Shown: positions 6,334 through 7,843 of the stretch, piece by piece
How the letters are laid out: each line of letters starts with the position of its first letter
Position numbering within the stretch: position 1 is the first letter of the stretch
Source: DASPKS01 sp035628035
Lineage (GTDB): Bacteria > Bacteroidota > Rhodothermia > Rhodothermales > Rubricoccaceae
Length of the DNA stretch: 7,843 nucleotides
Assembly: GCA_035628035.1 (NCBI GenBank)
Contig: DASPKS010000096.1
Span: 1-7,843, forward strand
Direction of reading: 5' to 3'
Notes under the pieces: generated by a model
What the model was told of the DNA's origin: nothing
The model's input: the letters and a program-made list of their open reading frames with translations, nothing else
The model's database searches: none
Made by a program: the position numbers and the translations under genes

Positions 6334-7843
6334 ATGGCTGACCCCCACCCCGACCTGCTCGCCGCCCTCCGTACTCGCCTGGAGCGGGGCGCGCCCGTAG
6401 CCCTCCCCGGCCTCGGCACGCTGCGGCAAGCGCACGTGCCCGCCCGCGTCGAGACCCGACCCGATGGCTCGCGCGTGCTTCTCCCCCCCGGCCAGGTCGT
6501 CAGCTTCGCGGCGGACGAGCCGACGCCCGACGCGCTGGACGAGACGAACGCGGCCCTCGCGGCCACAGCCCGGATGACCCCCGACGCCGTCCACGCCGGC
6601 CTCGACGCGCTCGCCCTCCCCGTCCGGGAGGCCCTCGCGTTCACGGGGGAGGCCAGCCTCCCCAGCGTGGGGCTGTTCCGCCGCACGCCCGACGGGACCA
6701 CCTTCGAGGCCGACGAGGCCCTCGCGTCGGCGGTGAACCGCCCGTTCGCGGGGCTGGCCCCCGTCACCTCCCTCTCGCCTCCGACCGCCGCGCCCCCTGG
6801 AGAGGGCGCTGCGTCCGAAGTGCGCGAGGCGGCGACTCCGGCCCTCCCCGCCGAGCCCCCCGGGTCGTATGAGGATGCGGAGGTGGACCTCCAGGAGCTG
6901 GAACCGCTCGCGTTGGAGGAAGGGGCCCCCCTAGGAGGCCTCGACGCACCTGCCCCCCTCCCTGCCTCCGGCTCGGCTGGCGAGGGCGACGACCGGGTCG
7001 CGCCGCTCGAAACTGCTCCCCTGGAAAGCACCGAGGCGTCGGATGAGGCGACCGCGCCCGATGCCGGGGACATCGCAGGGTTCGGGACCGCCGTCGCCAG
7101 TGCCGCCGCCTTGGAGGCCGCCGCCTCTGCGCTCGACGAGCCGGAGGCTCCCTCGGCCGAGGAGCTTCTCACCGTAGCGGAGCCGCTCTCCCCGGCCCCG
7201 GCGGAGGACGCCCCCGCCTTCGCGCTCGACGATCCCTTCGCACGCGAGGAGCCTTCGGGAGCAGCACCCCCGGTAGAACCTTCCGTGCTCCCGGTGGAAG
7301 CGCCTTCGTGGACGGTGCTCCCGGAGGAACAAGCCCCTTCGTTGGGGGTGGACTTCGTGGAAGAACCGGCGATTTCGCACCAGGAAGGACCGTTGGGGGA
7401 GGGCGTGCTCCCAGCCGCAGGCGTGCTCCCGGATGCGTCGCCCTTGATAGAGGGCGGGGCCGAAAGGGATACCGAGACTCGGTCGGAGCAGGGGGCGCGC
7501 CCGGCCTCGGCGACGGGGGAGGAAGGATGGGCCGACCTCGATGCCCTCCTCGCCGGGGTGTGGACGCCCCCCGAGGCGCCCGAGCCGGACCACCCGCTCG
7601 GCCCGGCCTCCGAGCCCCCCATCGAGGACGCAGAGTATTCCGTCGTCGGGGCCGCGAGGAGCTCCGAGCCCCTCCCGCCCCCCGAACCGGAGATGCCGCG
7701 CGAGCCGGAGCCTGCCTTCGGCATCTCGCCGGAGTTTACGCTGGGCGCGGCAGCTGCAGGCCTCGCTGCCGAGGAGGCAGCCGCGCGCCCTCCTGCTCCG
7801 CAGGCCTTCTCTCCTCCTGTCCGCACGGCGCCCCCCCCACGTG
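6334..7843 (+). CDS. HU-CCDC81-type envelope protein, probably SPOR family (3' end missing)
   Basis: The frame is open from the ATG at 6334 to the right edge: 503 codons, no stop seen. Residues 1-60 and about 75-142 match the two HU-like modules (HU-CCDC81_bac_1 and _2) at the start of many Bacteroidota SPOR proteins. The first has PVALPGLGTLRQAHVPARVE (21-40), then LLPPGQVVSF (49-58). The second has SLPSVGLFRRTPDGTTFEAD (108-127), then NRPFAGL (135-141). Residues from about 145 onward are a low-complexity acidic tail rich in P, A, E, L and G, probably disordered. In relatives I know, a single membrane helix and a C-terminal peptidoglycan-binding SPOR domain follow; neither is in this window, so that part is inference. 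The HU-like modules would then lie in the cytoplasm and SPOR in the periplasm. An in-frame GTG at 6319 is an alternative start, but MADPHPDLLAAL begins the first module. There is no Shine-Dalgarno sequence. A run of eight C (7831-7838) near the edge is a frameshift risk. Confidence 0.82.
   Translation, partial: MADPHPDLLAALRTRLERGAPVALPGLGTLRQAHVPARVETRPDGSRVLLPPGQVVSFAADEPTPDALDETNAALAATARMTPDAVHAGLDALALPVREALAFTGEASLPSVGLFRRTPDGTTFEADEALASAVNRPFAGLAPVTSLSPPTAAPPGEGAASEVREAATPALPAEPPGSYEDAEVDLQELEPLALEEGAPLGGLDAPAPLPASGSAGEGDDRVAPLETAPLESTEASDEATAPDAGDIAGFGTAVASAAALEAAASALDEPEAPSAEELLTVAEPLSPAPAEDAPAFALDDPFAREEPSGAAPPVEPSVLPVEAPSWTVLPEEQAPSLGVDFVEEPAISHQEGPLGEGVLPAAGVLPDASPLIEGGAERDTETRSEQGARPASATGEEGWADLDALLAGVWTPPEAPEPDHPLGPASEPPIEDAEYSVVGAARSSEPLPPPEPEMPREPEPAFGISPEFTLGAAAAGLAAEEAAARPPAPQAFSPPVRTAPPPR
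7285..7430 (+). repeat. Short dispersed GTGCTCCC (Val-Leu-Pro) repeats in the acidic tail
   Basis: GTGCTCCC occurs in frame at 7285-7292, 7315-7322, 7405-7412 and 7423-7430, encoding VLP each time in contexts such as SVLPVEAPS and TVLPEEQAPS. The spacing is 30, 90 and 18 bases, so the repeats are degenerate. They look like expansion of a disordered linker rather than a folded repeat. Confidence 0.5.

Noticed and set aside
5547..7826. Minus-strand open frame of 759 codons opposite the barrel and HU-like genes
   Set aside because: Its Ser/Gly/Ala-rich translation is the complement of the acidic Pro/Glu-rich tail and crosses two real plus-strand genes and the gap between them.
1..7843. CRISPR array, tRNA/rRNA, insertion sequence or toxin-antitoxin genes
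   Set aside because: No regularly spaced repeats, tRNA-like cloverleaf, transposase motif or small paired genes were seen on either strand.

Overview
This is a very GC-rich window with a strong bias for C or G at third codon positions. Nothing in it suggests a plasmid, phage or insertion sequence. Three features point to a high-GC member of the Bacteroidota/Rhodothermota, such as a relative of Rhodothermus, Salinibacter or Rubricoccus. The right-hand gene begins with the tandem HU-like fold seen in Bacteroidota SPOR-type envelope proteins. The left-hand kinase closely resembles a sugar kinase I remember as widespread in Bacteroidota. A tetratricopeptide (TPR) protein is paired with an outer-membrane barrel. 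Most starts also lack a Shine-Dalgarno sequence, as is usual in that phylum. The assignment is inference from gene content and composition; no marker gene is present.

Layout from left to right. Positions 1-114 hold the last 37 codons of a plus-strand gene ending in one membrane helix. After a 97-base convergent gap with no clear element, the minus strand carries a PfkB-family sugar kinase (212-1156). Upstream of it is a small membrane-anchored protein of the ElaB/YqjD (DUF883) type (1276-1860). A strong GC hairpin lies between these two, so they are probably separate transcription units. A 190-base divergent region (1861-2050) contains inverted repeats and a possible promoter.

The plus strand then carries a large exported TPR protein (2051-4594). 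It overlaps by 14 bases an outer-membrane beta-barrel protein (4581-6278), whose start is preceded by the one good Shine-Dalgarno sequence in the window. After 55 bases a further gene starts at 6334 and stays open to the right edge. It has an N-terminal tandem HU-like region followed by a long acidic, Pro/Ala/Glu-rich tail.

How they fit together: the right half looks like a cell-envelope locus. The TPR protein should be periplasmic, the barrel sits in the outer membrane, and the last protein may link the cytoplasm to the cell wall if its missing end carries the usual membrane helix and SPOR domain. The overlapping TPR/barrel pair has no assigned function and is the best candidate here for an undescribed envelope module. 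The kinase and the YqjD-like protein look like housekeeping and stress functions.
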